Positions 26,701 through 39,088 of a DNA stretch of 64,000 bases are shown here, piece by piece. A program made the position numbers and the translations under genes. Position 1 is the stretch's first letter. Each line of letters opens with the position of its first letter. A model generated the notes under the pieces. It saw only the letters and a program-made list of their open reading frames with translations, was not told where the DNA came from and ran no database searches. The DNA comes from Nyssa sinensis (taxonomy: Eukaryota; Streptophyta; Magnoliopsida; Cornales; Nyssaceae): the NCBI GenBank assembly GCA_008638375.1, contig CM018031.1, positions 60,442,688 to 60,506,687 of the forward strand, given 5' to 3'.

Positions 26701-27170
26701 TCCTCCTCAGAAGCTCCTCATTTCTCCTTCACTCTTCCAGAATGTAGAGAGAGAGAGAGAGAGAGAGATGTTTGTATATGTGTATATATATCTATACATG
26801 TGAGGTACACTTGGGAATGGTCCCTTGCTTCTTTCTCACTCAACCAAGCATGCTTAGCCATGCCTCTACCCCTGATTTTCTGATTTCCACCATGCTCCTA
26901 CTAGTCTAGGTTAGGTAGCCTTTTTATTTTTATATTACATATATATATATATATTCACATATATATATTTTTTCTCCTTTGTTACTTTTTATATATATAC
27001 ATATATATATATATATCCATACATGTGTGCATGTATGCATGCATGCATGCATACTTGCACATATTACGATGTTGGGTCTTATTTAATCAATAGGTCATTT
27101 TATAACTGATAAAGTGTTACCCGACCCGGCTTGTCTCGATACTCGTGCCAGTTCGGGTCGGGGTATTACA
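23771..27170 (-). repeat. 5' LTR of the Tekay-like element
   Basis: 3,400 bp and nearly identical to 15,708-19,107. As the 5' LTR for the minus-strand polyprotein it should hold the active promoter. The gap of 130 bp to the gag-pol start (23,641-23,770) carries the primer site and a short leader. Confidence 0.97.
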
Positions 27171-27175
27171 ATGCA

Positions 27176-28112
27176 CACGTGACATTTTATCTGACCGATA
27201 AAATCATGATCCAAGGAACTATGCAATATTTGTTATTGTGCCAATCAGGATAAATGTTTATACAAATTTAAAAATTATTATTTGTTACCACACTATTTTA
27301 TTTAATGATTCCTGCTTCGAAGAAAAATATTTATTCTCTTTACAATTATTACTAACTTACTTTGAATGATGTGATCATGTTTTATAAAATATTTGTGCTA
27401 ATCATTTGACCTGTTCGGGTGTTTAATACATTTTGTTATCTTACGGGCTATATAAACTTATCACAATTTTTTCTTTACAGATAATTAGGGATGGACCGAA
27501 ATAGAGCAAAATACAAGCACCATGGATATACTTGGCAAATATTTAATTGCTTCCGCTTATGTTAAGACATAATTTATTTTATTTATGTTATTTGGATACT
27601 TGTAATAATTTTAGTTTGAAGAATTATGTGTTTAATGGTTTTGGAGATAAGATTATTTAATAATCTCTTATTGATGGATAATTTATTATTATTTGGTTGT
27701 TATGGAGGTTAAAAAATGTTTGAAGTTCTTTTAGAATATGCATGAATTAGATTAATTTGTATTAAATGTGCTCGGATTCTTATATTTGGGTTTGAGGTGT
27801 GATAGTTATTTAACCTTGCTTATCTAATGTTGCATGATTCAATTAGACATAACCATCTTTTTTTGGCATTTTGTTCTATTTTAATAATCAGTTGAATCAT
27901 GTCATATGAGATGAGCAAAATTACTTCAGTCATAAAACATTACTTATTCTGTTTTATCAATGTTTTCTATAGTAATTGAAAAAATAACATTTTTCAGAGT
28001 CTTTTCCGTTTCTTACCAAAATTGTAAACCAAACGTAGGCAACTTGAATCCTAACAACAAACTTTCATTCGAGCATCACTTTTTAAAATGAGACTTACGG
28101 GTCATCACAACC
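27176..28112. other. AT-rich intergenic DNA right of the gypsy element
   Basis: I see no gene or defined transposon. The segment contains a TATATAA-like motif near 27,450 and short A/T runs only. Confidence 0.45.
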
Positions 28113-28395
28113 ATCTCAGGAAAATACTGCCATTTTTGGTGAAGGATTCCATGTCAATTATTGCCGGGCACATCCAAGTCGTATTGTGAATATGGGAAAA
28201 AAGTTCTATGTTATTGTCACTGTAACGTGAGAATTAGAGTGGAACTTGAGTTTTTTTTTTTTTTAAAAAAAAAAGTATATCATAGTGATAGTAGGACAGT
28301 ACTGTCGTCCACTGAATTTTTTTTTCCGTGAATATGGGGCCATATTTTTCAGCCATGAATGCTAGAACCCGAAAAGCTGGAGCCTGACCCACTTA
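28113..28395 (-). pseudogene. CYP82-type P450 exon-1 fragment
   Basis: About 28,117-28,196 and 28,328-28,395 match the antisense of exon 1 of the intact gene near 34,965-35,100 (around ATTGTGAATATGGG and GCTAGAA.CCGGAAAGCTGGAGCC). They correspond to the region from the AEKHGPIFTIRLG stretch to the ECFTKNDRVF stretch. A 131 bp insert, flanked by an 11 bp direct repeat GTGAATATGGG (28,186-28,196 and 28,328-28,338), splits it. Nothing else of the gene remains, so it is a non-functional relic. Confidence 0.8.
28197..28327. mobile_element. Small insert (131 bp) in the P450 fragment, possibly a Mutator-type MITE
   Basis: The insert begins AAAAAAGTTC and ends GAATTTTTTTTTCC, which are roughly inverted. 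It is bracketed by an 11 bp direct repeat that is single-copy in the intact relative. Long (9-11 bp) duplications are typical of Mutator-like elements. The short ends make this tentative. Confidence 0.45.
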
Positions 28396-28653
28396 GATAT
28401 CATTCAACTCAACTTGCTTGTCTCCAAGCTAGAGCATTAATTTTGAAATATACAGGCCGATCATTGTTTATAAAGATCATGCATAGTGTATTGATAAATA
28501 TGATGCATAGTGCATGTAGATCTGGTTGGCTGAAATCACCGCGAACCCCACCACAAAATAGATTCATCCTGTGCATGCTATAATGACTGTATGGTCCAGA
28601 CTGTCTTCCTTCACCCATTTTGTCCTAGTTTTGAGTCCATATTGGTGCTTGGG

Positions 28654-28658
<5 letters not shown>

Positions 28659-28722
<64 letters not shown>
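28659..28722. repeat. (TC)32 microsatellite
   Basis: A pure 64 bp TC repeat. The reading frames across it (poly-Leu-Ser or poly-Arg-Glu) are artefacts of the repeat. Confidence 0.98.
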
Positions 28723-28726
<4 letters not shown>

Positions 28727-28904
28727 TTTTCACGTTAGAACAAATTGGGACTTCGCAATTATGGTTTCCAAAATATGTATGTATATATAAATACACCTCT
28801 GCTTAAAAACTATCACTTGACTACTAAAATGATAGCCTGCAAGGGATTGACAAAGCAATAAAGAAGTATTGCAAGTGCACCATTAAAAAAGCAGGCATGC
28901 TTCT

Positions 28905-29200
28905 TCTTCCAATTTATTTGAACCAACCAAACATACACCAATTCTCTATCTATCTACAAAACAATCTTACATAATGAGCAGCAAAACTTTCATTTCACTA
29001 TCACCTTTTAAAATTTGACTTACTGGTGCATGCTTTCAAGTTTTAAGTAATGCTACATATTTTCATAGCAACTCAAACAAAAATTAAAAATAGGGATCAA
29101 GAAAAAAAAAACAGAGTGGAAGTAAGCTTGCAAATCTGGATGTGCTGGCGCGAACACAGCCAACCAGCCATATATGCTTATATCTCCCTATGCAGAACCA
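28905..29200. repeat. Duplicated flank of the CYP82 cluster, copy 2
   Basis: The part near 28,905-29,015 matches 33,105-33,195 (CTATC.ATCTACAAA.CAATCTTACA), and 28,975-29,200 matches 5,282-5,530. These flanks occur beside three separate CYP82 relics or genes, marking the edges of ancient duplicated blocks. Confidence 0.5.
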
Positions 29201-29783
29201 TAATAGTATATCATATACTTATCATGAAGAGATAGCTTGTTTGGATAGAGAGAATTGAAAAAAAATGATTTACATAAAGAGATAACTAAATCTCTCGTTT
29301 AACTTATACTTATCAGCCTATATTTATTGATAGCATATGCAATACAACAAATTCAATAAGTGTTTTACACATCATCTGTGCTCTACTATAATGACTGAAC
29401 AAAATCTAGACTATGTCATTTGGTCCTGCCCTCAGGATTTCACACATATTATTTTCAAAAAGAGGCAATTAAATTCAGTCAATAATTTTTTCTGATATTA
29501 GAAATCAGTTCTTGTTAAGCTTTAATTTAAATAAAAATCTATTTTTATGAGTTAAATTGAGAAGACATCATAAAATTTTAGGAAAGCATCAATTTTATCT
29601 CTTTCATATATTGTGTGACAAAAATATCTTTTATTAAAAGACAAAACTAACATTCCTTCTTTATTTTACACAAACTCTCATCTCTTATTATCTTACACAA
29701 ATCCAATGAGCCCCAACATCAATTTCTACTATTATCACACTATTGAGCTAAAATTAAACACAAATATTGAATGTTTATGATAT

Positions 29784-30010
29784 TTGTGAAGGTTGTATCA
29801 AGTTTAGAAGAATAACATCAAATTAATTAGGTCACAATCTTATATAAGTTGCACCCGACATATTAAAGAGTTGCACCTTAATGTTGTGAATGTTGTACTA
29901 GATTTAAAAGAATAACATTAAATTGAATTGGTGCACCTAACGTCGTGTAAGTTGCACCTTATGTTTTAGAGAGTTGCACTTTAATATTGTGAGAATTGCA
30001 TCCGAACTAC
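29784..30010. repeat. Imperfect tandem repeat, unit about 100 bp
   Basis: Units start near 29,784, 29,884 and (partial) 29,988. Shared landmarks are TTGTGAA.GTTGTA, AGAATAACAT.AAATT, and AAGAGTTGCAC. No coding signal is seen. Confidence 0.6.
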
Positions 30011-30656
30011 TCGAAAAAGTAAGTAACGAATTTGGTAGGGGGTTATGGTTGCTGATATTTTTCTGTCTATACAAAAAAAGTATAATAAATAGTTCAAAAA
30101 AAAAAATAAAAAAAGAGAACGTTAAGAAAGAGAGGAGTAAGAATCAACCATTTCCTCTATTGCGTACATTTTAAGCATCATTTTATACGATCATTTTTTT
30201 ATAGTGTTTTAAAGATATGACATTGTGATTTGAAATAATTCCTTCAACTTTTGCTTCTTTATGATTCATATTTAGTTGTAAATTGATAACATCTAATTTA
30301 ATATGTAATTAATATGTATACACACACATATAAATATGCAATATATACACACGCACACTATACACACATGTACTACACAAACATATATATAATCTAGAAT
30401 TTGAATGAGGAGGAGATGAGAATAATAGGTAAAATGATCTTTTTGTAAATCAGGGCAATTATGGAAGAAAAAGTTTAAAGTAGTTTAAATTGATGTCCTT
30501 TAATTTTTGTTCTTTACGATAACATTTTTATAACTTTTTATTTAACACTGACTGGCTCATAATTTCAACAAAAAAAAAGTGATTGATTTATAATTATCCC
30601 TTTCAAAAATATATAAATCACGTAGATTATTATTCTATGAAATGACAAATTAAAAT

Positions 30657-31112
30657 TGAGGATAAATTATACTAACATTTTTTGAGATTTTTGAAATTAC
30701 ACTGACATTTTATATTTTACGTACCTAACAATATATTGATACTCCCATCTAGTCAAATTTTTTTCTTCAAAATAACAGACCTCTTTCACGTTTTTTTTTT
30801 TTTTTTTTTTTACAGTTTTTAAATTTTGACCAAATTTTTTTTCTAAATTAATATTGATAAAAACCTTAAATATATTTTTATATAAAATAAAAATAAAATA
30901 TTTACTATAAAATTATTTTTAAATAAAATAATTTAGAAAAAATTGATCAAAATTAAAAAATATAAAAATACAAAAATAAAAATAAAAAAATAAAGAGGAT
31001 AGTTTTAAAGAAAAATTTGACTGATAGAATGTATCTATATATTATATAAAGTAAGGAATATAGTTTAATTTCAGAAACTTCAATAGAGATAAGTGTAATT
31101 ATTAGAAACTTT
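30657..31112. mobile_element. Foldback MITE (about 455 bp), TTACACT family
   Basis: The left arm (TTGAAATTACACTGACATTTT, then TAGTCAAATTTTTTTCTT) pairs with the reversed right arm (AATTACACTTATCTC, then CAGTCAAATTTTTCTTT). The arms cover most of the element around an A/T-rich centre. A relative lies at 48,720-49,165. There is no coding capacity. Confidence 0.65.
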
Positions 31113-31409
31113 TAAAAAAAAATCTATATAATTTATTATTGTTGATATTAACTTGGTAGAGGAAAGATGGCTTTGATGTGTAATTAAGGTTAATATGTTG
31201 ATCATTTAAGAGACGAAAAATAATTTTTTGTATACATGATATTTTTTTATTGTGAGAGCGAATTGATCTGTCAATGTTGTTGGACCATTCATAGTGATGT
31301 TTGAACAACCAATTAACTATGTTGGACTTGCCACTCTTTTGGGATCATCCGTAATAATTATTTGAGACTTTGAAAATGCTAGCAATGAATGAACAGTTCA
31401 GACTATCTA

Positions 31410-33075
31410 TCTTTTGGGGAATTAAGATTTATTAGCTAAAAAAGCAAGGAAAAAAACAAAGACTACACACCAACAAGGAAGACAAAAGAAGAAAAAAAAA
31501 AAGCAACCAAGTGAGATAAAACACAAAAAGGCCAAAGAGAACAGTCAAACTCTCCATTTCCAGCAAAGAAAGGAGTTCAAGTTGGAAGATCTCGCCATGG
31601 GCGAAAGGGACATCTTTGTTCGGACCGTGAAAGCTATTTCTCTAAAGACATTTTCGATTGACCTTGCGGTTTGCTTGAATATCCTGGCATTCCGTTCTTG
31701 CCAGATGAAGTAGACCGAGGTGGCAAGAGTCCACTTAAGGACTGAGTAGTAGAAAGAGTTGCCATCACACACCGAAATGAACCATGTCTTGATTTGGGAC
31801 CAAGCAAGGGGCACTCTATTAGCCAAACAGCCGGTTATAGCTCTCTGACATATCTCGCTAGAAAACGGACATTGAAAGCAGAGGTGTTCCTCGTTCTCCT
31901 GGGCTGACTGGCACAAGGAACAACAGTTGGAGGCAACAATTCTCCAATTCATTAGCTTATCCATGGTCGATAATCTATCCTTCCATAATAACCACAAAAT
32001 AAAGGCATTTCTAGGGGAGCAACCCTTAAACCAAATGATGTTGTGCCAAGGCGCCAGAGGTTTCCAACATCTCAAGTTGTTTCACGCAGAGGAAGCGGTG
32101 TAAGTACCTGAGTTGTTGCATGTCCAATAAATCAAGTCAGTAAGATTGGTGTTTGGCTGATAGTTAACTTGATCTTTATATGGATCCAAGTGCCTCGGCC
32201 AATCCCATGCCCCATTCCGAATAATATCAGCCACTTTAGCTCTAGAATTTCTTCAAGTGCTAGTGGGGATTTGGTCTCTGAGAGGTCCATTTACAAGCCA
32301 AGGGTCTTGCCAAAGCAGTGTGCCATTCCCATCCCCTATCTTATGGGAAATCCTTTTTTTTGCCCTGATTCTTAGTTGGAGCATTTTCCTCCAAGACCAC
32401 CCAGAGTTCTGAGTGATGGGAATGGACCAAAAACTACCATTGTTGATTTTATAAGTGTGAACCCATTTCACCCACAAAGAGTCCCTCTTGGAGCAGATAG
32501 CCCAAAGGTTTCTGATGATAAGCGCATTGTTCCAATCAAAGATTCTCTTAATGCCTAAATCTCCCTCTTTCTTAGGGTTACAGAGGGAGGGAGTGCCAGC
32601 TGACTTGGCTGAGTAGGTTCTGTCCTTATTACCCGCCCAAAGAAAGTTTCTAAGCTTGGCCTCGATTTCCTTCTGAACCCTCCTCGGAAGAATGAAGATA
32701 CTGCTCCAGTAAACTTGGATATTGCACAACACAGAGATAATCAACTGCAATCTTCCAGCATAGGACAGAGAAGAGTTAGCCCAATGGTTGATTCTATTGG
32801 CAATTTTTAACACCAAGTTGTTACAGTCGCTATGGTATAGTCTAGAAGAAATCAACGGAACTCCTAGGTAACAGATAGGTAAGGAACCTGCTTAGAAGTT
32901 CAAGGTTCTGCAGAATTGAGATCTCATCTCCTGACTCACTCCAACAGTGAAGACAAGACTCTTGTTGGGGTTTGGATTAAGACCTAATCTGTCCGCAAAT
33001 TCTTTGAGAGAGCTAGCAAGAATTTGGATAGAGTCTTGGCTAGCATCCGCCAGGAGAAAAAGGTCGGATCAGACT
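31410..33075 (-). pseudogene. 5'-truncated LINE-1-type retrotransposon
   Basis: Minus-strand translation gives the end of a LINE reverse transcriptase: degenerate ADD-box region near 33,070 (DLFLLADAS), then LPICYLGVPLISSRLYHSDC near 32,830-32,880, and the connection region (about 32,253-32,855). A zinc-finger RVT domain follows at 31,545-32,075 (CSLCQSAQENEEHLCFQC). The frame stays in phase but is closed by two TGA codons, near 32,253 and near 32,085, at positions that look like former Arg and Trp codons. An AATAAA-type signal near 31,427 (minus) marks the 3' end. The endonuclease and most of the RT are missing, so it is a dead 5'-truncated copy. Confidence 0.9.
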
Positions 33076-33410
33076 TGCCATCAATGTATGCATACTTCCT
33101 TTTTCTAACGTATTTCAACCAATCAAACATTAAAACATAATCACACGCCAATAATCTATCCATCTACAAAGCAATCTTACACAATGAAAAGGTTAACGAT
33201 TATTATAGGATATAATATTAAAATTATACTCAATTTAATATATATATATATATATATATATATTTCTTTTCTTACTAGTCTTGTAACAACAAAACATTAC
33301 AAATATATAAAACAAGTCACACACTTATCATTTTGCCAAACCACTCTTACATGACGCACACAATCACTCTTTCCTTATCCAGGATTCATATAATGTCTTC
33401 CTTTATCTAA

Positions 33411-35262
33411 CTATTGTTGGTAGAGCTTAAATGGAAGGCGAGGGGTGAGTATGACTTCTAATGGGGTTGCTTTAGGCAAGGTGATCCCCAAGCCTTCACT
33501 CATGTCCACTTGTGCATTCATGGGAGTAACCAGATTGAAGCCCTGCAATAGACGAGCAAGTGTCAAGCTCATCATTTGTAAGCTTGCTGTAATTCCTGGA
33601 CATAGTCTTCTACCAGAACTAAATGGAATATACTCAAACTGTTGCCCTCTTACATCAACTCCTCCATGGCTAGTAAGAAACCTTTCTGGTTGGAACTCAA
33701 ATGTATCGGTCCATATGTTTGTGTCTCGATGCAACTTCCAGATGTTCACCAATAAACGAGTTCCTTTAGGGACATAATATCCAGCAACGTAACAATCTTC
33801 CATAGCCTCACGTGGGGCCGATAGTGGACCGGTAGGGTATAATCTTAGTGTTTCCTTAATAATGGCTTGGAGATATGCCAAGTTTTTAATATCCAAATCT
33901 TCCACCCATCTTTCTCTTCCAACGTGAATGTCAAGCTCTTCTTGTGCACATTTTAGCACTTTATCATGGTTCATTAGCAAAGAGAGTGCCCATGTCAAGG
34001 TGGTAGATGAGCTATCTGAGCCCGCTGTGATAAGATTCTACAAAATACAATTGCAGAAAAATGTCAATACTATTTTAAGAAGAACATAGAAAGAATTTTA
34101 CTAGTTCGTCCCACTTGGTGCTGGGATGCATGAACTGGGTATAGTTCCATGAGAGAGAACCTTTAAAATATCATTGAATTATATATATATATATATATCA
34201 CCAGCTTTTTCTTTTCAATTTTGATTTAAATACTAAGATCTTTTGGAGGAAAGTAACTAGTATATAAACGCATACACAAAGCAAGGTAATCAGAAATTCC
34301 TTTTAATGAATGAGTAGAAAATATACCCGGACTGTGGCCTTGATGATGGCCTCACTCTTGTGTCCATGTATCAATCCATCTTTTGGAAATAAGGATATCA
34401 TTACATCTATGAAGTCACACTCTTCTTTCTTCTTCTGATTCTTTTCTCTGCTCTGAAAATGTTCTTTCAGCCATTTACCCAGAAAATATTCCAATTCCTC
34501 AGCATTTCGCTTCATGGACCTCACATGCCCTTGCAAATCCAACCACTCGATATATGGTATCACATCAGACAAAACAAAAACTCCACTTAAATACATGAAC
34601 TCATCGATGGCCCTTCTAAATCGCTTGGACTCCTCATCATTCTCTGTATCACCAACATGATATGGCTTTCCTGCTATCATTCGCAACATCATGTTGTTAA
34701 TCACTTGTCCAAACCACTCAGACATGTCTACTTCGGTTGAACCTCCATTTTTTATGCATAGCGAGTACAACTGTTTGATGCAGGCCTCCACCTCCGATGC
34801 CCTCACATGTTTAAGCAGCTCAAGGTGGCGGTTGGATAGTAGTTCGGAGGCGACTATTTTACGTATCTCACGCCAATAGGGTCCATAAGGTGCTAATCCA
34901 AACAGAGCACCATCGTAGCCAATGTATTTCAAAGCAGCAGATACAGGACGAGTTAAGAAAACACGGTCATTTTTAGTGAAGCATTCCATTACTGCTTCCT
35001 TGCTACTCACAACAAGTGCCTGGCACATACCAAGCCGTATTGTGAATATGGGGCCATGTTTTTCAGCCATGGAAGCTAGAATCCGGAAAGCTGGAGCCTT
35101 GCCCGCTAGAAGGTGCAAGTGACCTATAATTGGCCAGGCACCCTTGGGTTCTGGGGCTTGCTTTCCCTTCCTTGCATGACTAATGACGTTTCTGAACCTC
35201 CACAAGTTGTAAAGTAAGAATACAAGTGTTGCAATTGCTTGGAGTAGTGGAAGGAAATCCAT
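33411..35262 (-). CDS. Cytochrome P450, CYP82-type (intact, 520 aa, two exons)
   Basis: Exon 1 is 35,262-34,327 (312 codons). The intron is 34,326-34,038 (289 bp, GT-AG, phase 0) and exon 2 is 34,037-33,411 (208 codons and stop). Features in order: N-terminal membrane anchor (about 5-20); proline-rich hinge and PIIGHL (44-49); C-helix WREIR (130-134); I-helix AGSDSS (317-322); K-helix ETLR (374-377); PERF (429-432); heme loop FSSGRRLCPG with the axial Cys at 458. Length and intron position fit the CYP82 family. It should be an ER-bound, NADPH-P450-reductase-dependent monooxygenase; the substrate cannot be inferred. The conserved I-helix Thr is replaced by Ser. It faces away from the plus-strand P450 pair. 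CYP82 assignment is by overall motif pattern, not by a search. Confidence 0.93.
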
Positions 35263-35420
35263 TAATTTGAGAGAGTGAAAGAGATGACCAGCAATTAGTT
35301 TATTGGAACTAGTTGCTAGCAGACCATATCATAGCTGAATCCATTCTGGGCTCAATCATATATTGGCCACTAAGTGCATGGCTGTCTGTGGGCCAAATAA
35401 ATGAGTCGGTGTACAACACG

Positions 35421-35468
<48 letters not shown>

Positions 35469-35983
35469 ACAATGAAGAGGAAGAGTAAATATATATTTTA
35501 AAGATGAGGTTTACTGTGACTTTTTTTCAAGTGTGAATATTTTAAATAGCAAAGAAACCTAATAGATATAAACAAACTTAACTTCTATCAATAATATTAC
35601 AAATTTGAAAAAACTTGGGCGGCAGAGGAAGTACTTTCACATACTAAAGTAATATGACTCATTCTTAACTTAGGTAAATTAAAATATTTTTGTTTCATTG
35701 TTTATTTGTTTTTTTTTTTATTTTTACATTTTAATTTGTGTTATTCATTATAGAGTTTTTTTATTTATTATAAATGGTGTTTATTTTGTTTATAAGCATT
35801 TCTTTAATAAAAAATATTAATATTGAAATAAAAAAGAATCCAAATATTAAAAGCTTAAAAAAGAAAAGAATATTTAAATTAATTAAGTCTGGGTAGATAA
35901 CTTCTATAAATCTGTTAAAAAACATTATTATTTATATCTGCTTGCATTATAGAATATATATTTTACTCGTGTAGATTTTGCAG

Positions 35984-36014
<31 letters not shown>

Positions 36015-38474
36015 GTTTGAAGAAAGAAATTTATCAAAACTAAAATTAATAAAATCCTATTTATGATAAAATACGTAAAAAAAAAAAAAAGGTATATTAC
36101 CTATTAAACAAGATATAATAGTAAAACTTAAATGCGACTCAACCTCTTCCTTCCATACCTATTGTTTCTCAACCTCCACAACTTGTAGCATAAAAGTAAG
36201 GCTATTTTAGTGAAATTCTAAATAGAGCTTTTTATCTTAATTACTTTTTAATTAGATCTTTTTATGATTAAGATGATCAGGCTCACCTTCATTACTTTTT
36301 TTCTTTAATTTTTTTTTACTTTAAATATATGTCACATCATTTATTATTTAATAATTTTAGAATTTACAATTTTTGGTTGGAAACAATCTGAATTTTGCAC
36401 ATATAGTTTTCAAAATGTATTAATCTCAAATATTATTATCCAATAACATGACAAATGAAAATTTGTTAATTTTGAGATTATGTTGAGAGGGAATTGACCG
36501 ACACACTACTAGCTATGTATCTGTTTAATAATATCATAATATTATTATTTACTAACTTTAATGAACCGTAACGCATATAGTAAAATAAAGTACTCCTTCC
36601 TTCTCGAATTAAAAGTTTCTTATTTTATTTTGAAATGTCTCATAATAAGTCCTATTTAAAAAATTAATGTAAAAATAATTGTTAAAATTTTAAATTACCC
36701 TCACAAATTTAATGTGAATGTACTACTTAATGTGCATGAATGTTAGTTTTATAAATTTATCCTCTTAATCAAGTGTATAAGTATTAAATAATTGTTTAAA
36801 ATAAAAATTTAGTTTTCTTAAAAAGAATTTTTAAATCGAGACTGAGGGAATAATATTTGATTATACACATTTATACACATCTTGTGAATATATATTCTGA
36901 TATAAGTGTGTAACTCATGTGAGTGTTATGCTTACAAATATCATGTCTACGTGAGTTTTATGATTACAAATACCAAGTTTACATAAATATATGTGCAGCA
37001 CTGTATTTATAAATACATATGACATGAAGTACCAAGTAAAAAATATTATTAAAAAAACACAATACGATGGAATGTTAAAAAATATTATTAAAAAAAGTAC
37101 AATATTAATAAAATAAATTTTTAAGCGAGAATAGGAGTAGGAGTAGGAGTAGGACACGGGCGGCATTGGTAAGGACGAGAGCCTTTCTTCAAATGGGTCC
37201 AATTACGTAAGCGTCCAAAAAAACAATAATGAAGAAGTCAATTGGCCCTCTGAGCCTTCATTAACTCTATTATTGATGGTACACTGTTGCGATTGTTAGT
37301 ATCATAGATACGACAAGCAGGTCCAGCTTGCACATGGTCTACCATTCTGCCTGACCATTAGGGTTAACATATTTCAAAATTCGAACTTCTGCTAATTAAG
37401 TATTTTATAAAATATTTATAATTGAATTTCCTTATATTTATAACTTACATTATATATAGTGTTTAGATTTAATTTATATGTAATATATTTACTATTTCAT
37501 TTAAATATTTATTTAATTTATTTGTTATATATACTATTTAGTTGTTTATACAAAGAGTAAATAATTCATAATTCATAATTACTTCTAAATAATTAACTAA
37601 ACACTCAATAATCACTTTTGACATCATAAAAATTTCTATAATACATTCATTTAAACATCAGATTTTGTTCTTCTTAAAATCACTTTTGCTCATCTAAATC
37701 TCCCAGAATTGTTAAGAGGATATGAAGCAACTCAAACGAGAACTCAATACGTTTGAGAACCTCTTAAGTACTACTCGTTTACAAGAAAAAACTATCGTCC
37801 ATCAACTCAAATGAATGGCATTAAAATAGTTTTACAACGTATTTATAGTATTGTAATTTAAACTCTAATTTAGTACATGGAAAATTTCCTAACACATCAT
37901 TAACCTACTTTAGGGGGCTTTACATCCCTTCCCACGCCCCCCCCAACCAATTATTTCACCTTGACACGAAAACTAAGGTTAAGTCGATTAAATAGGCCTT
38001 ATAAGTTCCACTTCATCTATAAGATTTATATACTAGTTTATATACTAGTTTCAGTAATAAGATTACGAGTTATTATCTCTAATATAATATATATATATAT
38101 ATGTGTGTGTGTGTGTAGTGATTGTCCATATAATCTTGAGATGCAAAAGAGTGTTCCGAGTTGTGCACTTAATCTTAATTCTCAAATTCTTAGATATTGA
38201 AGAAGTAGCAAATAATAACTTTCTTACAGGTAGATATGGTGTATGTTGCAGTAAAAAGTATTATAGTACGTTACGATGAATGTTTGATTTTTTTTTTTTT
38301 TTATCTACAGCACATGTCATAGATTAATAAATTAATCGTTATCTACATGTTTCCTTGTTTGATTTTTTTATCCACAACACATGTTTGATTATTTTTTTTT
38401 ATCTACAACACATGTTATTATAATTTCTAAACAAGAGTATAACTTTCATTCTAAATAAGAATAGACTAATAAAT
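35263..38474. other. Intergenic DNA upstream of the minus-strand P450
   Basis: It contains the putative promoter of the 33.4-35.3 kb gene, with a TATA-rich stretch at about 35,421-35,438 and an (AC)n run to 35,461. Then follows AT-rich DNA with (TA)n repeats and a GAGTAG-type repeat at 37,130-37,152. No gene is recognised. Confidence 0.5.
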
Positions 38475-39088
38475 AAAGAATAAAAATATAAATTAAGTAT
38501 GATATGATAAAATTAAAAATTAGATACAGTAGAAGTATGAACGAAGTAAACAATAATAATTAATAGTTAAAGAATAAAAATATTATTTTAAGATGAGTAA
38601 TTCTTACTTTTATGCTAGACTTATATGTATATATATATATATGTGTATGTCTATATATATATTGTTATAAAAATAATAATTTATACAAAAAAAGTTTTAA
38701 AAAAAATTTACTAATTCGACAATATAATTATATTTACTAATAAGATTATTTTTTTATTATATAAAAAATAATATTATATTATAATTATAATAATAATTAT
38801 AATCAACATTCGAATTCACAATCAAATAAACATACTGTTGATGGACAGGCTGACATTGATCCAGCATGTTGCTGACCTGATTATAAAGCTGCTTTCCAGC
38901 AACAATGTCACGACTGGTACAATACAACATGCTTGTCTTGACGTATCTACCTCAGTCACCATACAATGGGTCCAAACTTTATTATACTGAAATTGTTGTT
39001 TCCAAAGGAAAATGAAAAAGATAATGTTACAATAAACTTCATTTCATATATAGTAAACTTCATTTCATTTTAGATATAGTATTTTATT

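Larger units (their letters stand above)
15703..27175 (-). mobile_element. Complete Ty3/gypsy Tekay/Del-like retrotransposon with target duplications
   Basis: The 11,463 bp element occupies 15,708-27,170 and is flanked by a perfect 5 bp target duplication, ATGCA (15,703-15,707 and 27,171-27,175). On the minus strand the order is 5' LTR (23,771-27,170), primer site, one gag-pol frame, polypurine tract, 3' LTR (15,708-19,107). Both LTRs are 3,400 bp. By eye they differ at only two base positions (18,108 A / 26,171 G and 18,155 C / 26,218 T) plus compensating TA-repeat length changes. Long LTRs, a single frame and a C-terminal chromodomain-like segment place it in the Tekay/Del chromoviruses (family inference). 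It looks autonomous and recently inserted. Confidence 0.97.

Noticed and set aside
28591..28806. Leu-Ser and Arg-Glu repeat proteins
   Set aside because: They are produced by the (TC)n microsatellite and have no other support.
36915..37202. 95-residue hydrophobic reading frame
   Set aside because: The N-terminal SYSYSYS run comes from a short tandem repeat and the rest is AT-rich translation; no domain.
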